A stretch of DNA of 64,000 nt from assembly GCA_022984795.1 (NCBI GenBank), contig JALIHJ010000016.1:62001-126000 (forward strand). The letters run 5' to 3'. A model generated the notes under the pieces. That model was not told where the DNA came from and ran no database searches. It worked only from the letters and a program-made list of their open reading frames with translations. Below, piece by piece: positions 1 through 8,167 of this stretch. Source of the stretch: Fabrea salina. Its lineage: Eukaryota; Ciliophora; Heterotrichea; Heterotrichida; Fabreidae. Every line of letters starts with the position of its first letter. The stretch's first letter is position 1. A program made the position numbers and the translations under genes.

Positions 1-1316
1 CATGATAGAGTTACTGGAAACTAACTCAAAACTCTGGGAGTTTTCAAGTAGTACTTTAAGGCAGGGGCTTCCAGAGTTGAGACTGTATTCAACTATGGTG
101 TTTCCATTTGTCTTTGAAAAAAGCACTTCATAGTTAGAGTCAGAGTCAGGGTTTATCCAGGCAGTAAGAGTAAAGTAGGGAGCTAAAGTAAGTCTATCCG
201 GAAAGGGAAACTTCATGTAAGAGGAATCAGTGAAGTAGTATCCTCTTTTGTAGGCAGCCCAGGGGTCAGTTGGTTTGTAGTTAGGGTAAAAAGAAGAGTG
301 CTCTCCTGTGTATACTTGAATCCCTTGGATATTATCTTCAACAACATCTTGAATCTCGTGAGGACTCAGGTGCAAAACTGGGTTTAGTTGCTTTATACAT
401 TCATTCAAGTTTTCTGAGAATCCCGTCGGGCAGTAACTTTGGCACAGGTTGTATACTTTCAAGCACAGTCCAGAATAAAATGCTATCCAGGAAATTGTTT
501 CATAAGAGTGAGCTAGTTCTTCACCAAAAAATCAGGTTCTTCTATACCCATTGAAATCTGATTGTTTAAGCTACTTTGATACCCTCTTAAATATGATCCA
601 TCTGAGCCTGAGACAGTATTCATAGTAGCAAAGAAAGTCGGCGGACCAGCAAAAGTGCTGGTAGTTATGTCTTTTCGTTCGTGGTTTACACTATGAATTG
701 TTCCAAACTCAACTTCAGGTCCTAAGTTACAAACTGCTTTGTCAATAACTATCCAACCCACAACTTCTCCATTACTGATTGAGTCACTTGAAAGGCTATT
801 CACCTTAAGGTCGTCAAGTGTGATTTCAAAACCAGTAGAGCTAAGACTCTGCATTCGAATGTTTACCAATTCAATATTCTTAGTTTGTACGAAAGCAACA
901 GCTACTGGACTCTGAGTGGATGCAAAGGTCACAGAGTGAAAATTAGCATCACTTAATGTGGTTTTTCCAGCCTGCACTCCATGAGGAAGTTGACTAGCAT
1001 CTACTGCAAAGTAACTAATTTCCTCAGGAGGGTGATTTGCTTGGCTAGTTGTGCTTTGGGTAGACTCTAGAACCAAGTCAAAGCCTGTTGAGTCTAAGTT
1101 ACTTACTCTGCAAGTAGCTGTCCTAGGGTCATTTCTTGTAATTAGGTTAGCAATAACTATAGGGTCAGTAAATTCTTGGTTGAAATAAACTCTAACAGGA
1201 ATTCCTGCTCCAGAGCTATCTATGCCTTCAACTTTAATTTTTCCGTACTGAATTCCTGACTCTGCAGAGAGTTCTCCGACAAAACCGCATGAAAAAAGCA
1301 CAACCAAATTTAGCAT
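1..1316 (-). CDS. Secreted H-type-lectin-like / LamG-like protein, 3' part outside the window, with one frame break
   Basis: The ATG at 1316 opens a hydrophobic signal peptide (MLNLVVLFSCGFVGELSA). Three repeats of roughly 75-85 residues follow that look like H-type lectin domains: phrases such as SNLDSTGFDLVLES and SLSSTGFEITLDD recur, and repeats one and two close with EEISYFAVD and EVVGWIVID. The frame stops at 513, but the -1 frame continues open to the window edge. It completes the third repeat (HSYETISWIAF) and enters a LamG/concanavalin-like domain (FTLTAWINPDSDSNYE). The two frames join if the A6 run at 526-531 (T6 in sense) had one more base. Inference: one gene with a sequencing indel, a real mutation or frameshifting. 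The product is probably extracellular or surface-bound and may bind glycans. Its start codon overlaps the stop of the upstream gene (TAATG). Confidence 0.75.
526..531 (-). other. Homopolymer frame break in the lectin/LamG gene
   Basis: There are six A on the plus strand (T6 in sense). Frame 0 reads into a TAG 12 bases after the run; the -1 frame stays open for more than 500 bases and supplies the expected end of the third lectin-like repeat. No 15- or 16-nt GT..AG segment can explain the shift, because removal of 14 or 17 nt would be needed and no AG falls there. Confidence 0.7.
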
Positions 1317-1741
1317 TATTTATATGATTCTTCAAGTTGGTCAATTTGGGCTTGCACGTCTGAAGCAAACTTAGAAACTAAGTCTCTGAGTTGTTGAAAG
1401 TTCAAGGACTTGTCTGGGCACTGCTGATCCTTTTGTATAACTAGGTCTTCTTTGGAGTTCTTCAAGTTAACACAGACTTTTACAATGTAGTAGTCGCTGT
1501 CTTTGTAAAGCATCACGTCAAAGACTTTCCAGTCTTTAGACTGATAATCGAGTTCTTTGATTCCAATAGGTTCGAATCCGTTAAGGCCGTTTTTTTGTGT
1601 GTAATCTTCAGCTATTGACTTAGCTCTTTCATGAGGCTTTTTGAATAAAGAAGGTTCTTGCAAGAACTGGTAAAGCTGCTGATTTTCAGACTTTGCTGTG
1701 CACAGGCAAACTAAGGCAAGGGCAAATAACTTTAGTTTCAT
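1316..1741 (-). CDS. Small secreted protein of unknown function
   Basis: A product of 141 residues with a clear signal peptide (MKLKLFALALVCLCTAKS). The start at 1741 is chosen because the signal peptide begins there; upstream in-frame codons belong to the neighbour. The mature part is charged, and its second half holds two cysteines around a strand-like stretch (YYIVKVCVNL and QQCPD), then an amphipathic helix. A cystatin-like fold is conceivable but I see no diagnostic motif. Its TAA shares one base with the ATG of the next gene, also secreted, and its ATG lies only 7 bp from the divergent ATG at 1749. Confidence 0.7.
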   Translation of the reverse strand: MKLKLFALALVCLCTAKSENQQLYQFLQEPSLFKKPHERAKSIAEDYTQKNGLNGFEPIGIKELDYQSKDWKVFDVMLYKDSDYYIVKVCVNLKNSKEDLVIQKDQQCPDKSLNFQQLRDLVSKFASDVQAQIDQLEESYK

Positions 1742-1748
1742 TCTTATT

Positions 1749-2477
1749 ATGAAAAAAGGGCTGTTTAGGTGCTTCCAGTCAAAGAAAGAACTCATTGACA
1801 AGCTGATAAGTTCTCAAAGAGGAGATTTCGACAAAAGAACTCCAAGGGACCTGCGTGATGTGTTTAAACTAGACTTTAGAAAGGCTTCTGAACTGGCTCC
1901 TTTCAACATTCCAGAGTCTTCCACAGAGCGGCTCTCACACGACCAACAAGACTTTTTGAAAAACCTGATTGCAGCTTACAACTCGACTCTTCCTTCTCCA
2001 CACAAACTTTCCAAAAGCTTCGAGGCGTACTCAGGAGCAGACACTTACAAACACTCACTCATCGAAACCTTTTTGAGAGGTGTAGTTATAGTGGGCTACC
2101 AAGAAGGAGTTGAAGTGCACAAAAACTACAGAGTGAATTTGCCTGGCAACAAAGAAGGTCACAGTGAGTACGTGATTACACTTGCAGACATCCCTAGAGT
2201 AGTGACTCGTGTAGCTGTGAAAAAGGACTGGAGGATCCGGGGAAGTCCTTTGGAGTTTGCTTTTTGCAGTGTGGTGTTTGAGATGTACAGTTACTTTTGG
2301 GAAAACCCAATGTGGCCTATAGTTGGAGTGATTAGTGACGTGAACTCTTGGATATTTCTTAAGTACGACGGAGAAGAGTTCTCTATGAGTCAGAAAGTTT
2401 ACAAATTAGCTTTGCACGACACTGCTATTTACTCTTTAGGAATTAAGTTTTTGAATGTTTTAGATTCAATTAAATAA
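1749..2477 (+). CDS. Unknown protein, possibly with a PD-(D/E)XK-like fold
   Basis: A product of 242 residues, not recognised. The start MKKGLFRCF is the only ATG that leaves the divergent gene intact. In the C-terminal half, a Lys-rich strand (VTRVAVKKDW) is followed by a helix with Glu (PLEFAFCSVVFEMYSYF) and then IVGVISDVNSWIFLKYDG. This order resembles the restriction-endonuclease-like fold in many eukaryotic and transposon-linked proteins, where a 'GvitdG..W.f' stretch closes the core. This is a weak analogy. The next gene's ATG follows the TAA directly. Confidence 0.6.
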   Translation: MKKGLFRCFQSKKELIDKLISSQRGDFDKRTPRDLRDVFKLDFRKASELAPFNIPESSTERLSHDQQDFLKNLIAAYNSTLPSPHKLSKSFEAYSGADTYKHSLIETFLRGVVIVGYQEGVEVHKNYRVNLPGNKEGHSEYVITLADIPRVVTRVAVKKDWRIRGSPLEFAFCSVVFEMYSYFWENPMWPIVGVISDVNSWIFLKYDGEEFSMSQKVYKLALHDTAIYSLGIKFLNVLDSIK

Positions 2478-3467
2478 ATGCAAAAGTTAAGGGAAGTAAT
2501 TAAGAAGTGGCAGAAACCCCAAGAAAAAGCTCTGGAGTTACACAAGGGCTGGACTAGACACATTGGCTCAGTGCTGGAGTGCCTTTTGGAGCTTCTTAAA
2601 GTAGACACAGACAACTGGGGCGAGTGTGAGCCTGAAGAAACTAAGTTACTCGTAGAAAGGTGCGGAGTTCTAGGCAAGGAAATCCTTAAAGAGGTTGAAG
2701 AAGGCTCTCACTCGTTTGACTTTAACCCAGTTAAAAAAGCCCTTTCGGAAATACAAAATGCCAGTTGGAGTCCTGAAACAGGAATGAACCAGCTACAGTG
2801 GAGCAGTCTTTTGGAAGCCGCACAAAGCAGTTTTTACTCAATCTTGAAAGAACTCGTGAAGATCCTAGGTCCTTTGGCTTCCCACCCAACAGTGCTTAAG
2901 TGCATGCAAGACCTAAAAGACAACCCACCCACTCCCCAGCTCAACAAACTTTACTGCGAACTACTCAAAAGCATCACAGGCATAGCTTCAGAAATAGTCC
3001 ACGACTACATCACTCACCACAAACTAGTTTCCCAGACTTCAGAAGCTCTAAGAAACCTAACTTCGGTGCACACAGAAACTTTGGCCCCTGCGAAGTCTTT
3101 GCAATGCAGAAAAGGAAACGCTCACCAACGCAAAAGAAAGAAAATTATGATTAGGAAAACTGAGGCAAGGAGACTTAAACAAGTCCGAGCTCCCCAGGAA
3201 ACCCAGTCTGCCTGGGAAAGCGACATGCTGGTTTCCTGCTGTAGGTTGTTTGAAATGTACGTGCTCAGCAAGCCAGTTAGGCCCATAGACTTCCAAGAGC
3301 TGGCTAAAGCAACCAGTTCTGACATTTCTGAAGAAGTTTTATCCCCCCTTTTGAATGTTTTGGGACTGACTTGCAGAACTAAGGCCCAGAGTTTACTGGC
3401 AGAAGTGGCTTCCAACGTAAGGTTCAGGTACCAAGTAAGGTGGCTCCAGTACTTAGTTAATTCTTAA
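2478..3467 (+). CDS. Helical protein of unknown function with a basic central segment
   Basis: A product of 329 residues. The ATG follows the TAA of the preceding gene with no base between, and the next Met lies far inside. The protein is mostly helical and Leu/Glu-rich (VLECLLELLK, LLEAAQSSFYSILKELVKIL). A strongly basic segment near residue 215 (HQRKRKKIMIRKTEARR) could be a nuclear localisation signal. No family recognised. The zero spacing implies that the promoter lies in the end of the upstream gene, or that both are on one transcript. Confidence 0.65.
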   Translation: MQKLREVIKKWQKPQEKALELHKGWTRHIGSVLECLLELLKVDTDNWGECEPEETKLLVERCGVLGKEILKEVEEGSHSFDFNPVKKALSEIQNASWSPETGMNQLQWSSLLEAAQSSFYSILKELVKILGPLASHPTVLKCMQDLKDNPPTPQLNKLYCELLKSITGIASEIVHDYITHHKLVSQTSEALRNLTSVHTETLAPAKSLQCRKGNAHQRKRKKIMIRKTEARRLKQVRAPQETQSAWESDMLVSCCRLFEMYVLSKPVRPIDFQELAKATSSDISEEVLSPLLNVLGLTCRTKAQSLLAEVASNVRFRYQVRWLQYLVNS

Positions 3468-3474
3468 ATTTACA

Positions 3475-3672
3475 CTAGGGCTTTTTGTAGTATTCCTGAT
3501 GCACTCTGTCTTGACTGCATCTCAGAGTGGTTCCTCCTTGGGCGTCAGTGAACCTTTCCATGTACATTACTTTGCCAGGTTCGTTAATGGGCTCAAACTG
3601 CAAAAAGTTACTGTTTGTCTTTCCGCAAACTACACAAAGCAGCATCAACAACCCCAGAATTAAAAACTTCAT
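3475..3672 (-). CDS. Very small secreted protein
   Basis: A product of 65 residues: signal peptide MKFLILGLLMLLCVVCG, then a short mature part with a single Cys (TTLRCSQDR) and a Lys/Tyr-rich end. An upstream in-frame ATG at 3690 would lie inside the divergent NIP7 gene, so the ATG at 3672 is preferred; it leaves a 9-bp head-to-head spacer. Function unknown. Confidence 0.6.
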   Translation of the reverse strand: MKFLILGLLMLLCVVCGKTNSNFLQFEPINEPGKVMYMERFTDAQGGTTLRCSQDRVHQEYYKKP

Positions 3673-3681
3673 TTTACTAAA

Positions 3682-4233
3682 ATGAGACAATTGACTGAAG
3701 AAGAAACTAAAGCCCTTTTCACAAAACTCTCGTTGTTCCTAGGCGACAACATAAGGTTCCTCATTGAAAGAGAAGACGAAGACTATGTTTTCCGCCTGCA
3801 CGAAACCAGAGTATACTACATGTCCAAATCAGTATTTGACCTTGTGCAGTGCGTGGGACGCGACGAGTTGGCCTCTGCAGGGACCTGCTTAGGCAAGTTC
3901 ACCAAGTCTGGCAAGTTCAGAGCACACATCACCGCCCTTCCTTACTTAGCCAAGTACGCGAAGTACAAAGTGTGGTTGAAACCTGGAGGGGAACAAGTTT
4001 TCTTGTACGGCAATAACGTCCTCAAAACCCACATAGCCCGGATGACTGAAAACACTCCTCAGTACGAAGGAGTAGTTATATTCAACCTCAACGACGTTCC
4101 CTTAGGGTTTGGAGTGGCTGCAAGGTCCACAGAACAGAGCTTGAAGGTGCAGCCCCACGACATTGCAGTGTTCCACCAAGCAGACGTAGGCGAGTACATA
4201 AGGAGCATGGAAACTAAGCAAGTTGACTACTAA
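3682..4233 (+). CDS. NIP7: 60S ribosome biogenesis protein NIP7
   Basis: A product of 183 residues, the usual length for NIP7, an essential factor for 27S pre-rRNA processing and 60S subunit assembly in the nucleolus. It starts MRQLTEEETKALFTKLSLFL, as the family does. A C-terminal PUA RNA-binding domain covers about residues 95-170 (KVWLKPGGEQVFLYGNNV, GVVIFNLNDVPLGFG, FHQADVGEYIR). The frame is complete with no intron. The start is 9 bp from a divergent secreted-protein gene. Confidence 0.95.
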   Translation: MRQLTEEETKALFTKLSLFLGDNIRFLIEREDEDYVFRLHETRVYYMSKSVFDLVQCVGRDELASAGTCLGKFTKSGKFRAHITALPYLAKYAKYKVWLKPGGEQVFLYGNNVLKTHIARMTENTPQYEGVVIFNLNDVPLGFGVAARSTEQSLKVQPHDIAVFHQADVGEYIRSMETKQVDY

Positions 4234-4255
4234 TTCAATTTACAAACAGTTAGTT

Positions 4256-5425
4256 TTAAACACTTTCTTCACTTGCAGTGTCAGACTCGGACTCAGGGCT
4301 GAACAAGACAATGTCTACATCGTCTAGGGACTTGTCTCCGAAAAGCAAAGTAGAGGAATCCTCTAAATTACGGCAGTCCAAGATCTTGCTGATCCTTTCC
4401 CAAACCCAAACTTGTCCTGAGTCTTCCAAAGATTTGCATATGCAACATCTTTCTTGAATGTTCATAGTAGGCTTGCACTTGCACCTTTGTTCAAATCTAA
4501 GAGTCAGTGCAAAGGACTCAGAGGTGTTTCTGCAGAACTTAAACTTGTGGGGATCCAGTTCAGTCTTTTTAAGCACCAAAGCACAGTCTTCGTCTATAAA
4601 GGCGGTGTTGAAAGAAAACCTGCAGATTCTTTTGTCTTTAAACATTCCGCTGTTGTAAATCTTGCACAGAAAGTCTCCTTGCAGGTCCAGATCGTAGTCC
4701 AGTCTAAAAACTCTCCGAAGACCTCCAGTGTCCTCTAGGTCGCTGTTTGCGTCTTTGCTTGAGTAAACTAGGTTGTCTTTCTTATACAGTTCTAAGTATG
4801 GCCTTCCTTTTTCAATCAAGCAGTTTTTTTCAGTGAGGATTTCAACTTCTTTAAGACTAAGAATCCTGGGACTCCTTACACCATTTAACACCTCTGAGAA
4901 GTAGTGCACGTACCTTACCTGCGAGGGCTGAGTCACTCCTCCCCCTTTGAAAAAGCGTTTCTTCTTGTAGTAAAGAAGAGCGTACTCAGGATTGCTGAAC
5001 CTTCCAGAGTAAAGCAAGTAGCAACAAATCAAAGTCCCCGTTCTGCCTTTCCCAGCCAAGCAGTTAACTACAGCTACGTGTTCGGAGTCGCTTTGAAGCC
5101 ATGCATGCATGTCCCTGCATGCTTCAAACAACAGTTCAATCGGGGGAGGGTAGTGGTCAGGCCAGGGGTACTCCTCAACGTTATACCCGAACTTAGAGTA
5201 GTCGTATGCGATTCCTGACAGGTTAAAGATTCTGTAGTTAAAGCTGTGTTTGGTGTTCAGCATATTGGAAACAGATGGAAGTGGGTTTCGAAACAAGGAG
5301 GGAAACCCCTCTGCAGGAAAGGACATAGCTATTATCCTAGGAGTGATGTAGGACAAATCTAAATTAAATCCGTCCTGAGTGTACCGTTTCTTCTTCTTCG
5401 ACCTAATTGTACGAATAAAATCCAT
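4256..5425 (-). CDS. PTEN-like phosphoinositide phosphatase with altered signature motif
   Basis: A product of 389 residues that aligns with PTEN from the first residues: basic N terminus (KKKKRYTQDGFNLDLSYI), IIAMSFPAEG, a WPD-type loop (YPWPDHYPPP, residues 86-95), the P-loop at about 121-131, then a C2-like domain (about 190-320). PTEN family members remove the 3-phosphate from PIP3 at membranes. The usual HCKAGKGRTG reads NCLAGKGRTG here: Cys122 and Arg128 are kept, but the first His is Asn and the Lys that favours 3-phosphoinositides is Leu. Activity is therefore plausible but may be slow or differ in substrate. The tail is acidic (ESESDTASEESV). Confidence 0.9.
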   Translation of the reverse strand: MDFIRTIRSKKKKRYTQDGFNLDLSYITPRIIAMSFPAEGFPSLFRNPLPSVSNMLNTKHSFNYRIFNLSGIAYDYSKFGYNVEEYPWPDHYPPPIELLFEACRDMHAWLQSDSEHVAVVNCLAGKGRTGTLICCYLLYSGRFSNPEYALLYYKKKRFFKGGGVTQPSQVRYVHYFSEVLNGVRSPRILSLKEVEILTEKNCLIEKGRPYLELYKKDNLVYSSKDANSDLEDTGGLRRVFRLDYDLDLQGDFLCKIYNSGMFKDKRICRFSFNTAFIDEDCALVLKKTELDPHKFKFCRNTSESFALTLRFEQRCKCKPTMNIQERCCICKSLEDSGQVWVWERISKILDCRNLEDSSTLLFGDKSLDDVDIVLFSPESESDTASEESV

Positions 5426-5454
5426 TTCAATTATTTTTATAACAAGTAAATAGC

Positions 5455-6672
5455 ATGGAAAGTTTCTTGAAAAAAACGGGCATTTCCTCCCACTTGCTAA
5501 AAGCTGTTGAGCTGCTAAACTATAAGCAACCCACAGAAGTCCAAAGGGACTGCATTCCTAAGATACTTGCTGGGGAAGAAGTCAAAGCACGCGCACCCAC
5601 CGGAACAGGGAAAACAGCAGCCTTTGCTATACCTTTAGTAGAATTGCTCAGCAGAGACCCTTACGGGGTCTTTGCCCTTGTGGTAAGTCCTACCAGGGAA
5701 CTTGCTTTGCAGATCCAAGACCAGTTCAAGGCTTTTGGTGCTATGATGGAACTTAAGTGCACCTGCATAGTGGGAGGAGTGGACATGATGAAACAAAGCA
5801 TAGAGCTAGTTAGCTTACGTCCTCACGTTGTTATAGGCACGCCTGGGCGCTTAAACGCTCTTTTGCAGCAAGAAGACATAAAAAAAGTTTTCGGGAATTT
5901 AAAGTTTTTGGTGCTTGACGAAGCTGACTTTTTAGACGAAAGCCAAAAAGAAGAACTTTCGGAGTTAATGGGTAAAATTAGTCCCCAAAAGACTCTACAG
6001 TTCTCAGCTACTTTAGAAAACACTGAAACTTTAGGAACCCGTTCAGAGGTCAAAGAGCACATGTTACTGGTGCCCAACGCTGTAAAGGACATTTACTTGT
6101 TTTGTTTGTTAAAAAAGTTTTCAGATATCAACGTCATCGTTTTCACTGAGTCTTGTGCAGAAGCCCACACACTTTCAGAAACCTTCAACGAACTAGGACT
6201 TTCCATACTGCCTCTTCACTCACTTATGCCTCAGCACTTACGCGAACACAACTTAAAGCAGTTCAGGTCAGCACGTGCAGCAGTGCTTTTAGCCACAGAC
6301 GTTGCAGCTCGGGGACTGGACTTGCCTCAAGTTAAGTTAGTAATTAACCACAACTGCCCTAGATCAAGCAAACTGTACTTGCACAGAGTAGGAAGAACTG
6401 GAAGGGCAGGACGCACAGGAACAGCCTTAACACTAGTGACTCAGTATGAAGCTTCATTAGTGCTACACATAGAAAAGAAGCTAGGCAACAGCTTAACAGA
6501 GTACTACACTGAAGACCAAGTCAAACAACTCGAAGACGAAGTACTGGACTCTATGAACAAGTTCACCAACAAGCAAGCTGTTACTTTTCATAGAGTGAAA
6601 CGACCTAGTTTGGACACCAGACGTAGCAAGCAGTTGTTGGGAAAAGGTTTAAAACGCTTAAAAAGGTTATAA
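5455..6672 (+). CDS. DBP8: DEAD-box RNA helicase, DBP8/DDX49 type
   Basis: A product of 405 residues with the complete set of DEAD-box motifs: Q motif region (YKQPTEVQRDCIP), Walker A APTGTGKT (47-54), PTREL, TPGR, DEAD (155-158), SAT (184-186) and HRVGRTGRAGRTG. The phrases DPYGVFALVVSPTRELALQI and IVGGVDMMKQ match DBP8/DDX49, a nucleolar helicase for 18S rRNA and 40S subunit production. The C-terminal extension is short and basic. NIP7, another ribosome factor, is two genes away. Confidence 0.92.
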   Translation: MESFLKKTGISSHLLKAVELLNYKQPTEVQRDCIPKILAGEEVKARAPTGTGKTAAFAIPLVELLSRDPYGVFALVVSPTRELALQIQDQFKAFGAMMELKCTCIVGGVDMMKQSIELVSLRPHVVIGTPGRLNALLQQEDIKKVFGNLKFLVLDEADFLDESQKEELSELMGKISPQKTLQFSATLENTETLGTRSEVKEHMLLVPNAVKDIYLFCLLKKFSDINVIVFTESCAEAHTLSETFNELGLSILPLHSLMPQHLREHNLKQFRSARAAVLLATDVAARGLDLPQVKLVINHNCPRSSKLYLHRVGRTGRAGRTGTALTLVTQYEASLVLHIEKKLGNSLTEYYTEDQVKQLEDEVLDSMNKFTNKQAVTFHRVKRPSLDTRRSKQLLGKGLKRLKRL

Positions 6673-6678
6673 TAATAA

Positions 6679-7014
6679 ATGGGGTGCTTACAAGGAGTGC
6701 AGTCCTCAGGCTTGGAAGTAGAGATTGATAAGAGCCAACACAAAGCCAAGAACCAAGTATTGGCCTCACCTACGACAAGTGGTTTGGACCCCATACACTT
6801 AGATGAAAACGCCCTTTTTGACAAAAGCGTGCAAGAAATTCGGTTTGTGACTAAGCTCAACGATATTGAACCTCTCAGCAAAAAGGAGATAATTAAGCAG
6901 TCTGAAGCAATTAGTAGGCACGCAATTGCCAAGATTATGGAATACAACCAAGACCTTAAAGCTGAGAAACAAGTTTCGCTAGAGGAAAACTTACTTATTG
7001 ATATTAACTCTTAA
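6679..7014 (+). CDS. Small protein with an N-terminal MGC acylation motif
   Basis: A product of 111 residues, unknown family. The N terminus MGCLQG is a typical site for myristoylation at Gly2 plus palmitoylation at Cys3, so membrane attachment is likely. The rest is hydrophilic and helical (LSKKEIIKQSEAISRHAIAK) with an acidic end. The start lies only 6 nt after the helicase stop, behind the AT-only string TAATAA. The neighbour on the other strand also carries an acylation-type N terminus. Confidence 0.65.
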   Translation: MGCLQGVQSSGLEVEIDKSQHKAKNQVLASPTTSGLDPIHLDENALFDKSVQEIRFVTKLNDIEPLSKKEIIKQSEAISRHAIAKIMEYNQDLKAEKQVSLEENLLIDINS

Positions 7015-7022
7015 CAAATGAC

Positions 7023-7436
7023 TTAAATTCCTTGTTCTCTAAGCTTTTTAGGCAATTTGTGGGTTGAAGACTTTTGAAAGGACACTTTGATGATGGATTG
7101 TGCAGAGTTATAAGGGACACAGTTTTCTTCGTCAGGCTTTGATGAACAGTTAGTCTTATTTGACAGCATGTTTTCTCTGGCTCTGTTCCAAGACTTGAGT
7201 GCGAGCAAGTCGCCACTGGTCTGTAAAGCATTTAATGTAGATTCTGCTTGGTGCGAAAAAGCTGTTGAAATTTCAGCGACTTTGTTGATTTGGCGAGTTT
7301 TGTAGCCCCTCCAAACAGACTGTATTTTCACAACTTTTTCAATAGTGATTCCGGACCGAGTAACTTGTTTGAAAGTTTCACTATGTTCATAAGAGTCGTA
7401 ATTTTGTTTCATACACACACAAATACTGTTTCCCAT
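7023..7436 (-). CDS. Small IQ-motif protein with an acylatable N terminus
   Basis: A product of 137 residues. MGNSICVC at the N terminus suggests myristoylation and palmitoylation. One IQ motif (VVKIQSVWRGYKTRQ, about residues 35-49) suggests calmodulin or centrin binding. The remaining sequence is polar and low in identifiable features. Inference: a membrane-tethered, calcium-sensing adaptor. It ends 8 bp from the stop of the MGC-type protein on the plus strand. Confidence 0.65.
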   Translation of the reverse strand: MGNSICVCMKQNYDSYEHSETFKQVTRSGITIEKVVKIQSVWRGYKTRQINKVAEISTAFSHQAESTLNALQTSGDLLALKSWNRARENMLSNKTNCSSKPDEENCVPYNSAQSIIKVSFQKSSTHKLPKKLREQGI

Positions 7437-7495
7437 TCCAAATTATAATTACATTTCTGTTAAGTTTTAAATATTACTAGATTAAGTTATTTTAA

Positions 7496-8167
7496 ATGGA
7501 ATGCAATCTTTGTTCAGATGACTTAAAAGTCCTTCAAGTCCTCAAAGCTTTAATTACTAAACACAAACTACTCAAGCGCAAGTCTAAGCCAAAAGCTTGT
7601 TTTCAGATTGCACCTCCTTCGCCCTGTAATGACTCAGTGTCAACAGACTCAGACTCTGAGTACTTTCCTTACAGCAGTCCTTTGCTTTGGAAGTTCGACA
7701 AGTTACTAGAAACTTACCAAAACTCCCAACTGAGACAAGGCGACTTGCTCCACATAAGTGTTCTGAAGCAGTTGTTCTTAGACTGCTACGTAAGGGACCA
7801 GGGGTTCATGAACTTGTTGTGCAGTTCTTTAGAAAAAGCTACCTGGGTAGGGATGTCTGACTACCTGAAGTGTTTGCAGAGTCTGCATCAAAAGTCTTTT
7901 TTGCACTACTTGTTTCCTGAAAAGTACGGCAAAAAAAACAAAAAGTACTTTAAACTCCAAAAAATGCTTTGTAAGGTCTAAGTAGTTTACTTCGGTTTGG
8001 TTGGAAGCAAAAAAGCTTATAGTAAAGAAGAAATAACCCGGGTCATTCAGTTAGCTTCCAAGAAGCACTGCAAAGTGCCCAAGTTGCTTGACGAACTGTA
8101 CAAAGCTACTCAAAGTAGGTACATCACACTTGAAGAATTTAAAGAATTCTTAATGTATAAAGTTTAG
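7496..8167 (+). CDS. Unknown protein, two exons
   Basis: Exon 1 spans 7496-7970 and exon 2 7986-8167; the spliced product has 218 residues. Without splicing the frame stops at 7981. Removal of the 15-nt intron continues the same frame to TAG at 8165, adding LVGSKKAYSKEEITRVIQL and ending EEFKEFLMYKV. The protein starts with a CxxC pair (MECNLCSDDL), has a Ser/Asp-rich stretch (SVSTDSDSEYF), then helices. Not recognised. The stop touches the stop of the convergent kinase gene with no base between. Confidence 0.7.
7971..7985 (+). other. 15-nt intron
   Basis: GTAAGGTCTAAGTAG. It contains an in-frame TAA, and its removal extends the frame by 60 codons. TA lies at intron positions 9-10 and TAG at the 3' end. 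Confidence 0.9.
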
